Source: Betaproteobacteria bacterium HGW-Betaproteobacteria-9 (GTDB lineage: Bacteria > Pseudomonadota > Gammaproteobacteria > Burkholderiales > Burkholderiaceae_C). Taken from it: a stretch of 64,000 bases of DNA. Made by a program: the position numbers and the translations under genes. The stretch is taken from NCBI GenBank assembly GCA_002842215.1, contig PHCC01000018.1:102540-166539 (forward strand), given 5' to 3'. Positions within the stretch are counted from its first letter, which is position 1. Every line of letters starts with the position of its first letter. The notes beneath the pieces are model-generated. The model did no database searches. It was not told the origin of the DNA and worked only from the letters and a program-made list of their open reading frames with translations. This document shows positions 1 through 7,522 of the stretch, one piece after another.

Positions 1-1
1 C

Positions 2-490
2 GAGGTCGAGCTGGTGGACGTGGAGCGGCGCGAAAAGCGCCTCAAGACCGCGCTGGTTGCGGTCGATGTCGACTACGATTTCGTGCTGATCGATTGCCCG
101 CCCAGCCTGTCGATGCTCACGCTCAACGGCCTGTGCTCCGCCCACGGCGTGATCGTGCCCATGCAGTGCGAGTACTTCGCCCTGGAGGGTCTGACCGATC
201 TGGTCAACACCATCAAGCAGGTGCACGCCAACCTCAACAAGGACCTGCAGATCATCGGCCTGCTGCGCGTCATGTTCGACCCGCGCATCACCTTGCAGAT
301 GCAGGTGAGCGACCAGCTCAAGGCCCACTTTGGCGACAAGGTGTTCGACACCGTGATCCCGCGCAACGTGCGCCTGGCCGAAGCGCCGAGCTACGGCTTG
401 CCGGGCGTGGTTTTCGATCCCGGCGCCAAGGGCAGCCAGGCTTTTGTGACCTTCGCCACCGAAATGGTGGCGCGCATCGACAAGATGTGA
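2..490 (+). CDS. parA: Chromosome-partitioning ATPase ParA (3' part)
   Basis: The start of the gene lies left of the window; the frame is open from base 2. About 162 C-terminal residues remain. The deviant Walker A sits upstream and is not visible. The Walker B/A' stretch FVLIDCPPSLSMLTLN is present, followed by the typical ParA/Soj C-terminal half (GLLRVMFDPR, then IPRNVRLAEAPSYGLP). ParA is a cytosolic, nucleoid-binding ATPase that moves ParB-parS complexes during segregation. A parS site lies just after the stop and parB is about 1.2 kb downstream on the same strand, so this is a complete parABS locus. The assignment is secure; only the N-terminus is missing. Confidence 0.95.
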   Translation, partial: EVELVDVERREKRLKTALVAVDVDYDFVLIDCPPSLSMLTLNGLCSAHGVIVPMQCEYFALEGLTDLVNTIKQVHANLNKDLQIIGLLRVMFDPRITLQMQVSDQLKAHFGDKVFDTVIPRNVRLAEAPSYGLPGVVFDPGAKGSQAFVTFATEMVARIDKM

Positions 491-499
491 GCGCGGGGT

Positions 500-515
500 T
501 GTTTCACGTGAAACC
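500..515. promoter_or_regulatory. parS: parS centromere site
   Basis: TGTTTCACGTGAAACC matches the near-universal chromosomal parS palindrome TGTTTCACGTGAAACA at 15 of 16 positions; only the last base differs. It sits 10 bases after the parA stop and contains the GTG start codon of the next gene. Its position in the par locus supports a real ParB-binding site. Confidence 0.92.
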
Positions 516-1053
516 TGACAACGTTCTCATCCTGCCTGGCTGGCAGAACAGCGGGCCGGACCATTGGCAAAGCCGCTGGGAAGCTTTGTACGGTTACCGC
601 CGTGTCGACCAGCACGACTGGATGACCCCGCGCCGTGGCGACTGGATCGCCCGGCTGGAGGACGTGATCCTAGCTTGCGACGGCCCTGTGGTTCTCGTGG
701 CCCACAGCCTGGGCTGCATCCTCACCGCCGCTTGGGCCCAGGTGTCGCGCAGCACGGATCGCGTGCAGGGCGCGCTGCTGGTGGCGCCGGGCGACCCGGA
801 GCGCGAGGAATTGCGCGGTCTGCTGCCCAGCTGGTCGCCTATCGTGCGCCAGCGCCTGCCGTTCCCCAACATGCTGGTGGGCAGCCGCAACGACCCGTAT
901 TGCAGCTTCGCGCGCGCGCAGGGCCTGGCCGGGAGCTGGGGTTCGCGCTTCATCGACCTCGGTGAATGCGGCCACATCAACGCCGAATCGGGCTTGGGCG
1001 ACTGGCCCGAAGGGCATCGGCTGCTGCTAGACTGTGCAAGTAGTCAAGTTTGA
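508..1053 (+). CDS. RBBP9/YdeN-type alpha/beta hydrolase
   Basis: About 181 residues, starting at a GTG inside the parS palindrome (MKPDNVLILPGWQ). The family motif LPGWQNSGPDHWQ is followed by a nucleophile elbow AHSLGC, an acid in SRNDPYC and a histidine in GECGHINAESGLGDWPEG, so the Ser-Asp-His triad is complete. Members are small cytosolic serine hydrolases of unknown natural substrate. From general knowledge, a gene of this family often lies between parA and parB in Comamonadaceae. The start is inferred: a TTG three codons upstream is also in frame, and no strong ribosome-binding site is visible because the region is occupied by parS. Confidence 0.85.
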   Translation: MKPDNVLILPGWQNSGPDHWQSRWEALYGYRRVDQHDWMTPRRGDWIARLEDVILACDGPVVLVAHSLGCILTAAWAQVSRSTDRVQGALLVAPGDPEREELRGLLPSWSPIVRQRLPFPNMLVGSRNDPYCSFARAQGLAGSWGSRFIDLGECGHINAESGLGDWPEGHRLLLDCASSQV

Positions 1054-1060
1054 CTACTTG
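1037..1060. promoter_or_regulatory. Inverted repeat, likely toxin-antitoxin operator
   Basis: CAAGTAGTCAA and its exact reverse complement TTGACTACTTG are separated by GT. The repeat overlaps the hydrolase stop and ends 13 bases before the antitoxin ATG. RHH antitoxins autoregulate by binding such palindromes, so this is probably the operator of the TA pair. TTGACT in the right arm could also act as a -35 element. Confidence 0.7.
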
Positions 1061-1073
1061 TTGGAAATTCGCC

Positions 1074-1379
1074 ATGCCCCCCACCATCGCCACCAGTTTG
1101 AAACTGCCCGCCGAACTCAAGGCGGCCATCGACGAGGAAGCGCGCAAGCAGGGCCTCTCCAGCCACGCCTACATGGTGCGGACCCTGGCCGATGCGTCCG
1201 AGCGGGCTCGGCTGCGCGAGCAGTTCACGCAGGACGCACTGGCGGCCGAGCAGGACATGCTGGCCACCGGCATGGGCCATACGCTGGAAGACGTGCGAGC
1301 CTACTTTGTCCAGATGGCCGAATTCCGCGCGGGCCGGGCCGAGCGCCCGGCGCCGCTGGCACCACGCAAGCTGCTCTGA
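1074..1379 (+). CDS. RHH/CopG-type antitoxin
   Basis: 101 residues. The N-terminus (SLKLPAELKAAIDEEARKQG, then SSHAYMVRTLADASER) has the beta-strand plus two-helix pattern of ribbon-helix-helix DNA-binding antitoxins. The C-terminal half is helical and charged, as expected for a toxin-neutralising segment. The ATG at 1074 was chosen because the longer TTG start at 1050 lies inside the operator palindrome. The toxin gene begins 6 bases after the stop. It is predicted to bind the toxin and, as dimers, the upstream inverted repeat. Confidence 0.82.
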   Translation: MPPTIATSLKLPAELKAAIDEEARKQGLSSHAYMVRTLADASERARLREQFTQDALAAEQDMLATGMGHTLEDVRAYFVQMAEFRAGRAERPAPLAPRKLL

Positions 1380-1385
1380 CGCCCG

Positions 1386-1688
1386 ATGGTCGATGTCGTC
1401 CTCACACCGCAAGCCCATGCCGATCTGGTCCGCCTCGAAGAATTCCTCTGGCAGAGCCAGGACCCGCTGGCTTCAGAGCTGCTGGCCTTTTTGCTCGACG
1501 GCCTGTTTGTGCTGACCCACCAACCCGGCGTGGGCCGACCTTTGTTACATCGGCATCGCGAACTCATCATCAGTCGCGGCCGCGGCGGCTACCTGGCCCG
1601 TTACGTGTTTGACACCCACCGCCAGCGCGTGATCGTGCTGGGCATTCGACACCAGCGTGAAGCTGGCTACAACGACAACGAGATCTGA
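1386..1688 (+). CDS. RelE/ParE-family toxin
   Basis: 100 residues with the ParE/RelE fold pattern: a first strand VDVVLTPQAHADL, two helices (LVRLEEFLWQSQDPLASELLAFLLD), then strands GVGRPLLHRHRELII, YLARYVFD and RVIVLGIRHQREAGY. The ending IRHQREAGY resembles the conserved tail of ParE toxins. ParE proteins poison gyrase and RelE proteins cleave mRNA on the ribosome; the sequence alone does not decide which. It follows the antitoxin directly and parB starts 3 bases after its stop, so parB is probably translated from the same message. Confidence 0.82.
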   Translation: MVDVVLTPQAHADLVRLEEFLWQSQDPLASELLAFLLDGLFVLTHQPGVGRPLLHRHRELIISRGRGGYLARYVFDTHRQRVIVLGIRHQREAGYNDNEI

Positions 1689-1691
1689 TCC

Positions 1692-2621
1692 ATGGTCACC
1701 AAAAAACCCAAAGGCCTAGGCCGCGGACTCGAAGCCCTGCTGGGCCCCAAAGTGGCGGAAGCCGCTTCGCCCGACGCGCAGGAAAACGAGCGCAACCAGA
1801 CGCCGACCAGCCTGCCGCTGACGGAGCTGGTGCCGGGCGTCTACCAGCCGCGCACACACATGGACGAGGGCGCGCTCTACGAGCTGGCCGAGTCGATCAA
1901 GGCGCAGGGCATCATGCAGCCGATCCTGGTGCGCAAGCTTGCCGACGGGCCAAACGCCGGCAAGTACGAAATCATTGCCGGCGAGCGTCGCTTCCGCGCT
2001 TCGCGGCTGGCCGGGCTGGACAGCGTGCCGGTGCTGGTGCGCGATGTGCCCAACGAATCGGCCGCCGCCATGGCGCTGATCGAAAACATCCAACGCGAAG
2101 ACCTGAACCCGCTGGAAGAAGCCCAGGGCTTGCAGCGTCTGGTGAAGGAATTTGGGCTCACTCACGAACAGGCGGCTCAGGCCGTGGGCCGTTCGCGCAG
2201 CGCGGCGAGCAACCTGCTGCGCCTGTTGCAGCTGGCCGAGCCGGTGCAGACCATGCTGATGGCGGGCGACCTGGACATGGGCCATGCGCGCGCGCTGCTG
2301 ACCCTGGACAAGGCGACCCAGATCACGGCCGGCAACCAGATCGCGGCCAAAAAGATGTCGGTGCGCGAGGCCGAGAGCCTGGTGAAGAAGCTCAGCGCCG
2401 AGTTCGAGCTGGCGCCGCAGAAGCTGAAAAAAGAGAAATCGCGCGACATCAAGCGCGTGGAAGAAGAGCTGGCCGACCTGCTGACTGCCGAGGTCGAGGT
2501 GCGCATCAAGAAACGCGTCAAGCGCCACGGCCGTGTCGAGGAGATGGGTGAACTCGCGATCCAGTTTGGCTCGATCGACGAACTCAACGGGCTGATCGAC
2601 AAGTTGCGCGCCGAGCGCTGA
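1692..2621 (+). CDS. parB: Chromosome-partitioning protein ParB
   Basis: 309 residues. It opens with the usual KGLGRGLEALLG, followed by the ParB/Srx CTPase domain with IIAGERRFRASRLAGL and the ENIQREDLNPLEEA box, then the helix-turn-helix that reads parS (LTHEQAAQAVGRSRSAASNL). A C-terminal dimerisation region ends IQFGSIDELNGLIDKLRAER. ParB loads at parS, spreads as a CTP-dependent clamp and is moved by ParA. It lies 3 bases after the toxin gene, which is unusual: in most relatives only the hydrolase separates parA and parB. Confidence 0.97.
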   Translation: MVTKKPKGLGRGLEALLGPKVAEAASPDAQENERNQTPTSLPLTELVPGVYQPRTHMDEGALYELAESIKAQGIMQPILVRKLADGPNAGKYEIIAGERRFRASRLAGLDSVPVLVRDVPNESAAAMALIENIQREDLNPLEEAQGLQRLVKEFGLTHEQAAQAVGRSRSAASNLLRLLQLAEPVQTMLMAGDLDMGHARALLTLDKATQITAGNQIAAKKMSVREAESLVKKLSAEFELAPQKLKKEKSRDIKRVEEELADLLTAEVEVRIKKRVKRHGRVEEMGELAIQFGSIDELNGLIDKLRAER

Positions 2622-2683
2622 CACCGCCCGCATCAAGATGTTGCGTTTAATTCTGTTGACGCGCTGATACGAGGGCACCTGAA

Positions 2684-3259
2684 ATGCCGAGGTCTGTTGA
2701 TTTTCTATCTGCAATAAAATTCGTGGCTGGAGCAATCATTTCATTTGTTTGCATTGATGGACTGGCTCAATACAAATATGCCGCAGATGTTTATTATTAT
2801 GTGCCGCAAATGCCCAGAAAATGGGGCGGTGCGTGTTTTCCGCATTTGAGTTCTGATGCGCTGTTGGCCCGGCATGCCGTCTATGAAGGATTTAAGCGGC
2901 AAGCCAAGGATAAAAAGGGTGCAGCCGCAGTCAGTGTGCCGGTTGAATTGGGAAAAAAAGAGATCAACGGCAAGGCATTTGAATACTCATTCCGCTGGAC
3001 TTACCGTCTGATGGGGCCAAGCGGCGTGGTGGCAAAAGACAGTGGATCGGGCATGAACGACATTGTTCGCGCAGCTGCAGTATGTTATGGAAAAGCATCG
3101 AAAACAATTCTGATGCGGATTGATGATAAGCATATTGATGTTCAATGCAATGCCAGTCAGCCAAAGCCCAGCACAGATGAAGTCAAAATAAAGCAGATGG
3201 GTGATTGTGACTATTCGATACTGAAGCCAGCGGCAGGTGATTTTTTCTCAAAAAAATAA
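2684..3259 (+). CDS. Hypothetical secreted protein, AT-rich
   Basis: 191 residues, not recognised. The N-terminus (FLSAIKFVAGAIISFVCIDG) looks like a signal peptide or membrane anchor. The rest is a small soluble domain with several cysteines and a lysine-rich tail. A GAGGG ribosome-binding site precedes the ATG. Base composition is clearly more AT-rich than the surroundings (stretches such as TTTATTATTATG), and codon use differs from the flanking genes, which suggests recent acquisition. A strong terminator follows. No function can be given. Confidence 0.6.
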   Translation: MPRSVDFLSAIKFVAGAIISFVCIDGLAQYKYAADVYYYVPQMPRKWGGACFPHLSSDALLARHAVYEGFKRQAKDKKGAAAVSVPVELGKKEINGKAFEYSFRWTYRLMGPSGVVAKDSGSGMNDIVRAAAVCYGKASKTILMRIDDKHIDVQCNASQPKPSTDEVKIKQMGDCDYSILKPAAGDFFSKK

Positions 3260-3300
3260 GGCGTCAGTCTTGCGTACGGATGAGGACAGGGACGCGCCAA

Positions 3301-3340
3301 ACAAAATCCCCGCAAGGCGCAAGCCTTGCGGGGATTTTGT
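3301..3340. terminator. Rho-independent terminator, bidirectional
   Basis: A perfect 18-bp stem (ACAAAATCCCCGCAAGGC paired with its complement) around a GCAA loop, with A-rich and T-rich ends so that it can work in both directions. It separates the convergent genes at 2684-3259 (+) and 3363-4244 (-). Confidence 0.92.
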
Positions 3341-3362
3341 CTGGCCAAAAAACACGTTGACG

Positions 3363-4244
3363 TTAATTGCCGACTTTCAAACGACCGCCTTTGCCCAAAC
3401 CGCCTTTGACTTCTTGCGCCTTGTAGTCACGCAACGTCACCACCATATTGTTAAAGGCGTCCATGAACGCGGCCACGACCACCTTGCCCGCCGGTGTTTT
3501 TGTGTAGCTGGACATCCCGGTCAACCCGCCCACCGTGCGGAACAGCGGACCGCCAAAATCAACCTTGGTCGCAGTTCCTTCAGCCGCCGCCAATTGCACG
3601 CCCGAACGGTTATCGACCAGCATCAACAGAACGCTGGCTTCGGTCGCCGTGGAGTCCGCGAGTTCGTTCAAACCACGATTGGCCACGCTCACAGCGGTGC
3701 GGCTGCGGCCAATTTCTTTGCCGAGCTTGCCGTGGCTCAGCACTTCGCCAAAGACGCTGGCAATTGCACCGGCTCCGTCCGTATTCCTGTCAGCAAACGT
3801 CACCTCCGGCGTCAGGGCGAAGTCTGAAGAAACCATTTGGCCTTTGCCGAATTTGCTGCCCGCGCGCATTTCTCCACTGGCTTGCAATTCGCGCTCACGA
3901 TTCATTGCGTTCATGCCGCGCGCCGAGCGTTCAACCACCACAAAACAGTTCGATTGCTGGATGAATACCCGCATCAGCTGAATCGTCGAAGGCAATTTGT
4001 GTTGGCGATATTCACCATACCAAGTAGACGAAACGTCCTCGGTCAGTGAGATGGTGCCCAGCGGACTGTCGCAACGCTCAAGATTGGAGTTTGCGCCCAA
4101 GGAGGTGCTGCCACCTGCAGCACCGGAAGCAACAGATCGATTGCCTGCGCTGCCCATTTGCATGCTGCCCGGCCCACCCGCTGCGCAGGCGCTCAATAAA
4201 ACGGCCGCGCCGATTGAAAATAAAGTGTGCTTGACAGTGGACAT
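3363..4244 (-). CDS. CsgG/HfaB-family lipoprotein
   Basis: 293 residues. The signal peptide MSTVKHTLFSIGAAVLLSAC ends in a lipobox with Cys20 as the predicted lipidation site. After a Gly/Ser-rich linker comes a CsgG-like domain (RVFIQQSNCFVVVERSARG; SDFALTPEVTFAD; EVLSHGKLGKEIGR). CsgG proteins form outer-membrane secretion pores for curli; HfaB is the holdfast-anchor relative. No curli or holdfast genes lie nearby, so the substrate is unknown and many such proteins in beta-proteobacteria are orphan. A GGAG-type ribosome-binding site lies just before the ATG. Family assignment is fairly sure; function is open. Confidence 0.72.
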   Translation of the reverse strand: MSTVKHTLFSIGAAVLLSACAAGGPGSMQMGSAGNRSVASGAAGGSTSLGANSNLERCDSPLGTISLTEDVSSTWYGEYRQHKLPSTIQLMRVFIQQSNCFVVVERSARGMNAMNRERELQASGEMRAGSKFGKGQMVSSDFALTPEVTFADRNTDGAGAIASVFGEVLSHGKLGKEIGRSRTAVSVANRGLNELADSTATEASVLLMLVDNRSGVQLAAAEGTATKVDFGGPLFRTVGGLTGMSSYTKTPAGKVVVAAFMDAFNNMVVTLRDYKAQEVKGGLGKGGRLKVGN

Positions 4245-4501
4245 GTAAGAAACCTCCTTGGTTAATAAAGCAGAGCAAAAAATTATTGGTCAAGAACCAT
4301 CGCGCAGCGCAGACAGAGTGGGTTGGCCTGCGCCTTGATGGCCTTGCATGGTCAGTAGCGATCCCAGAAAGCGAAAGGGGGAAATTTGGAATGGTGCCCG
4401 AGGAGTGCCCGCCGGGGTCCGCAAAGACCTGAAAGTCTACCGCGTGAATTTGCCCTCACGCAATCCTCAAGAGACAAGCATCGGGGCCCGGTCCCATGCG
4501 T

Positions 4502-5926
4502 TCAGAGCGCGAAGATCTTGCCGGGGTTCAGGATGTTGTCCGGGTCAAGCGCGCGCTTGATGCTGCGCATCATGTCGACGGCGCCCGTACCGGCTTCGGT
4601 GAGCAGGAAGTCCATCTTGTGCAGGCCCACACCGTGTTCGCCGGTGCAGGTGCCTTCGAGCCGCAGCGCCCGCGCCACCAGCTGGTTGTTCAGCACTTCG
4701 GCGCGCTCGCGTTCTTCGGGGATGGCCGGGTCGATCAGGTAACCGAAGTGGAAGTTGCCGTCGCCCACGTGGCCGACCAGGAAGTAGGGGATGCCGCTGG
4801 CGTCGGCCTCGGCCACCGAGTCCAGCAGGCAGTCGGCCAGGCGGCTGATGGGCACGCAGGTGTCGGTGCTGATGGCGCGGCAACCCGGCTTGCTCTGGAT
4901 GGCGGCGAAGTAGGCGTTGTGCCGCGCGGTCCACAGGCGGGTGCGCTCTTCGGGTGTGGTCGCCCACTGGAAGGCGTTGCCCTCGAACTCGCTGGCGATT
5001 TCCTGCACCGTCTCGGCCTGTTCCTTCACGCTCGCGGGCGAGCCGTGGAACTCCATCAGCAGCATGTGTTCTTCGCGCAGGCCCAGCTTGCTGTGGGCAT
5101 TGACCATGCGCACCGTGTTGGCGTCGATCAGCTCGCAGCGCGCGATCGGCACGCCCAGCTGGATCACCTGGATGACCGTGCGCACCGCGGCCTCGATGGT
5201 GGGGAACGAGCAGGTCGCGGCCGATATCGCTTCGGGCAGCGGGTAGAGCTTGAGCGTGACTTCGGTGATCACGCCCAGCGTGCCTTCGCTGCCGACCATC
5301 AGGCGCGTGAGGTCGTAGCCGGCGCTGCTTTTCTTGGCGCGCGTGCCGGTGCGGATGACTTCGCCGCTGGCGGTGACCACTTCGAGCGCCAGCACGTTCT
5401 CGCGCATGGTGCCGTAGCGCACGGCGTTGGTGCCGCTGGCGCGGGTGGCGGTCATGCCGCCGATGGAGGCGTCGGCGCCGGGGTCGATGGGGAAGAACAG
5501 GCCTTCGCTTTTCACCGCTTCGTTCACGGCCTTGCGCGTGACGCCGGGCTGCACCGTCACGGTCAGGTCTTCGGCGTTGATGGACAGCACCTGGTCCATG
5601 CGGCTGACGTCGATGCTGATGCCGCCCTGCACCGCGAGCAGGTGGCCTTCGAGTGAGGAGCCCACGCCGAACGGGATCACCGGCACACGGTGTGCGGCGG
5701 CCAGTTTCACGGCGTCGGCCACGTCCTGCGTGTTCTGCGCAAACACCACCGCGGCGGGCGGTGGCACGTCGTACACCGACTCGTCACGGCCGTGTTGCTC
5801 GCGCACGGCCATGGCGGTGGAGCACTGGCTGGAAAAACGGGATTGCAGCGCCGCCAACAGTTCCGCAGGCACGGGGCGCTGCTGGATGTCGGGCACCAGA
5901 TGGGCGAGTTGGGCGGGGGCGTTCAT
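4502..5926 (-). CDS. FAD-linked oxidase, GlcD/D-lactate dehydrogenase type
   Basis: 474 residues. A PCMH FAD-binding domain (PFGVGSSLEGHLLAVQGGISID; then TVQPGVTRKAVNEAV; GGMTATRASGTNAVRYG) is followed by the C-terminal FAD-oxidase domain ending GEHGVGLHKMDFL and LDPDNILNPGKIF. This pattern is shared by glycolate oxidase GlcD, D-lactate dehydrogenase (cytochrome) and related 2-hydroxyacid dehydrogenases that pass electrons to the respiratory chain. The exact substrate is not decided. The ATG at 5926 has GGAG six bases upstream and is preferred over a TTG four codons earlier. No glcE/glcF neighbours, so a single-subunit enzyme is more likely. Confidence 0.88.
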   Translation of the reverse strand: MNAPAQLAHLVPDIQQRPVPAELLAALQSRFSSQCSTAMAVREQHGRDESVYDVPPPAAVVFAQNTQDVADAVKLAAAHRVPVIPFGVGSSLEGHLLAVQGGISIDVSRMDQVLSINAEDLTVTVQPGVTRKAVNEAVKSEGLFFPIDPGADASIGGMTATRASGTNAVRYGTMRENVLALEVVTASGEVIRTGTRAKKSSAGYDLTRLMVGSEGTLGVITEVTLKLYPLPEAISAATCSFPTIEAAVRTVIQVIQLGVPIARCELIDANTVRMVNAHSKLGLREEHMLLMEFHGSPASVKEQAETVQEIASEFEGNAFQWATTPEERTRLWTARHNAYFAAIQSKPGCRAISTDTCVPISRLADCLLDSVAEADASGIPYFLVGHVGDGNFHFGYLIDPAIPEERERAEVLNNQLVARALRLEGTCTGEHGVGLHKMDFLLTEAGTGAVDMMRSIKRALDPDNILNPGKIFAL

Positions 5927-6035
5927 GGCAGTCTCCAAACTGGGCCGAGCGAAAAACGGCCCAGTTTACTGCCAGCCCCCCGCCGGGAGAAGCGCGGCGC
6001 AATGCCCCTGTCGGGCTCACGCTTTGTTCAGGCGA

Positions 6036-6341
6036 TCAGGACTTGGGATTCTTCATGGCCGCCGTGAACTCCGCCAGCGAAATGGCACCGTCGCCGTTGG
6101 CGTCGATCTGGGTGAACTGCTGCGACACGGCGGGCAAGGTCTTGGCCTCTTCGGCACTCAGGGCCTTGTCGGCGTTCTTGTCGGCCTTGGTGAAGGCGGC
6201 GCTGATCTCCTGGTCGCTGGAAGCCATCGCGGGCAGGGCGGTGCTTTGCGCCATCAGGGCGCTGGTCGAGCCCATGGTCAGGGCGGCGAACAGCAGGACG
6301 CTGCGGACTTCGAACAGGGTGTGGTGTTGTCGATCAAACAT
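6036..6341 (-). CDS. Secreted EF-hand protein
   Basis: 101 residues. A signal peptide (VLLFAALTMGSTSALMA) is followed by a pair of EF-hands. The second loop, DANGDGAISLAEF, is canonical for Ca2+ binding. The first, DKNADKALSAEE, has lysine in place of the usual glycine at loop position 6 and may bind weakly. The mature protein is therefore a small periplasmic or secreted calcium-binding protein of unknown partner. AAGGAG lies before the ATG. A stable hairpin lies about 22 bases upstream in the probable leader. Confidence 0.8.
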   Translation of the reverse strand: MFDRQHHTLFEVRSVLLFAALTMGSTSALMAQSTALPAMASSDQEISAAFTKADKNADKALSAEEAKTLPAVSQQFTQIDANGDGAISLAEFTAAMKNPKS

Positions 6342-6363
6342 GGTTCTTGGCTCCTTGAGATTG

Positions 6364-6399
6364 AACAGAACCCCGTGCCCTGAAGCGCGGGGTTCTGTT
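6364..6399. other. Hairpin in the leader of the EF-hand gene
   Basis: AACAGAACCCCG and CGGGGTTCTGTT form a perfect 12-bp stem with a 12-base loop. It ends 22 bases before the start of the minus-strand EF-hand gene. No convergent gene needs termination here, so a leader structure (mRNA stability or regulation) is possible. There is no clear U-tract on either strand. Confidence 0.5.
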
Positions 6400-6556
6400 A
6401 TTTCATAGCAGCAAACCGAGCAGCGCCAATGGTTTTGCCGGCTGTTGCCTGCATGACATTCCGCTTGCCGCAGACACATTTCCCTGCCCGGTGTAACGGA
6501 CGCCGATTCCCGCACAATGCGAGGTTCCCCGCACAGCGGCCACCAAGGAATCCGTC

Positions 6557-7123
6557 ATGGGCAATCGCCTCACCCAGATCGCCACCCGCACCGGCGACGC
6601 CGGCACCACCGGCCTCGGCGACAACACCCGCGTCTCCAAGAACAGCCTGCGCGTGCACGCCATGGGCGACGTGGACGAACTCAACTCGCACATCGGCGTG
6701 CTGCTGTGCGAAGACATGGCGCCCGACTTGCGCACGCTGCTGGTGGAGATCCAGCACCAGCTGTTCAACCTGGGCGGCGAGCTGTCCATCCCGGGTTTCG
6801 AGCTGCTCAAGCCCGAGGCCGTGCTCGCGCTCGACGAAGCGCTCGCGACCTACAACGAACAGCTGCCGCGCCTGCAGGAATTCATCCTGCCCGCGGGCAC
6901 GCGAGCCGCGGCCCAGGCGCACGTGTGCCGCACCGTGGCGCGCCGCGCCGAGCGTGTCGTGGTGGCGCTGGGCAATGAAGAAGCGATCAAGGAGGCCCCG
7001 CGCCAGTACCTCAACCGCCTCTCGGACCTGATGTTCGTGCTCGCGCGCGTGCTCAACCGCATGAACGGCGGTGACGACGTCTACTGGAAGAGCGAACGCA
7101 TGGCGCAGGGCGGCGCCGAATGA
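6557..7123 (+). CDS. Cob(I)alamin adenosyltransferase, PduO type
   Basis: 188 residues. The N-terminal ATP-binding signature TRTGDAGTTGLGDNTRVSK and the later VCRTVARRAERVVVAL and YLNRLSDLMFVLARVLN motifs are typical of PduO/MMAB. The enzyme transfers the adenosyl group of ATP to cob(I)alamin, giving adenosylcobalamin in the cytosol. The gene starts at an ATG after AAGGA and overlaps the next gene by 4 bases. No other cobalamin genes are near and no cobalamin riboswitch was recognised upstream. Confidence 0.93.
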   Translation: MGNRLTQIATRTGDAGTTGLGDNTRVSKNSLRVHAMGDVDELNSHIGVLLCEDMAPDLRTLLVEIQHQLFNLGGELSIPGFELLKPEAVLALDEALATYNEQLPRLQEFILPAGTRAAAQAHVCRTVARRAERVVVALGNEEAIKEAPRQYLNRLSDLMFVLARVLNRMNGGDDVYWKSERMAQGGAE

Positions 7124-7494
7124 ACCCTGTGCGGATGGCCGCGGCGCTGGCGCTGGCGTTCAGCGCGGCCGCCCACAGCCAGACACCGCCGGCAACGAGC
7201 CAGGTGGTGCTGATGTGCGAGGCCGCCTACCTGCCCGCCCGCACCGTCTGGACACGCACGGTCGCCATCGCCTACGACCAGAAACGCGTGCGCTCGGTGC
7301 TGATTGACGGCGTGCCGGTGTACACCTTCGCGGTTCGTGACACGGTGATCCTCACAGCGCTGGACAACGAACGCATCCAGATCGACACCGCCGCCCAGAC
7401 GTGGACCAGCGATTTCCGCGGCTTGGCCAGCGCGCACGGCCGCTGCGAGCGCGGACGGCCTGTGCCCGCGGCGGGCGCCGTGTCACCCGGCTGA
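7120..7494 (+). CDS. Hypothetical periplasmic protein
   Basis: 124 residues, starting inside the PduO stop (ATGA overlap) and therefore translationally coupled to it. A signal peptide (MAAALALAFSAAAHS) precedes a short beta-rich domain (SVLIDGVPVYTFAVRDTVILTALDNERIQIDTAAQTW is a run of predicted strands) with two cysteines. Not recognised; conserved proteins of this size sit next to PduO in relatives by impression only. Function unknown. Confidence 0.65.
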   Translation: MNPVRMAAALALAFSAAAHSQTPPATSQVVLMCEAAYLPARTVWTRTVAIAYDQKRVRSVLIDGVPVYTFAVRDTVILTALDNERIQIDTAAQTWTSDFRGLASAHGRCERGRPVPAAGAVSPG

Positions 7495-7503
7495 ACGCCG
7501 GGT
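7485..7503. terminator. Short GC hairpin at convergent gene ends
   Basis: ACCCGGC and GCCGGGT pair around TGAAC, which contains the stop of the upstream gene. It lies between convergent genes (7120-7494 + and pilU -). There is no T-tract, so intrinsic termination is uncertain. Confidence 0.35.
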
Positions 7504-7522
7504 GCGGGCCGGTGGCCCCCAC

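Noticed and set aside
6400..6556. Possible cobalamin riboswitch before the PduO gene
   Set aside because: No B12 box (GCCACTG-like) was seen in the leader.
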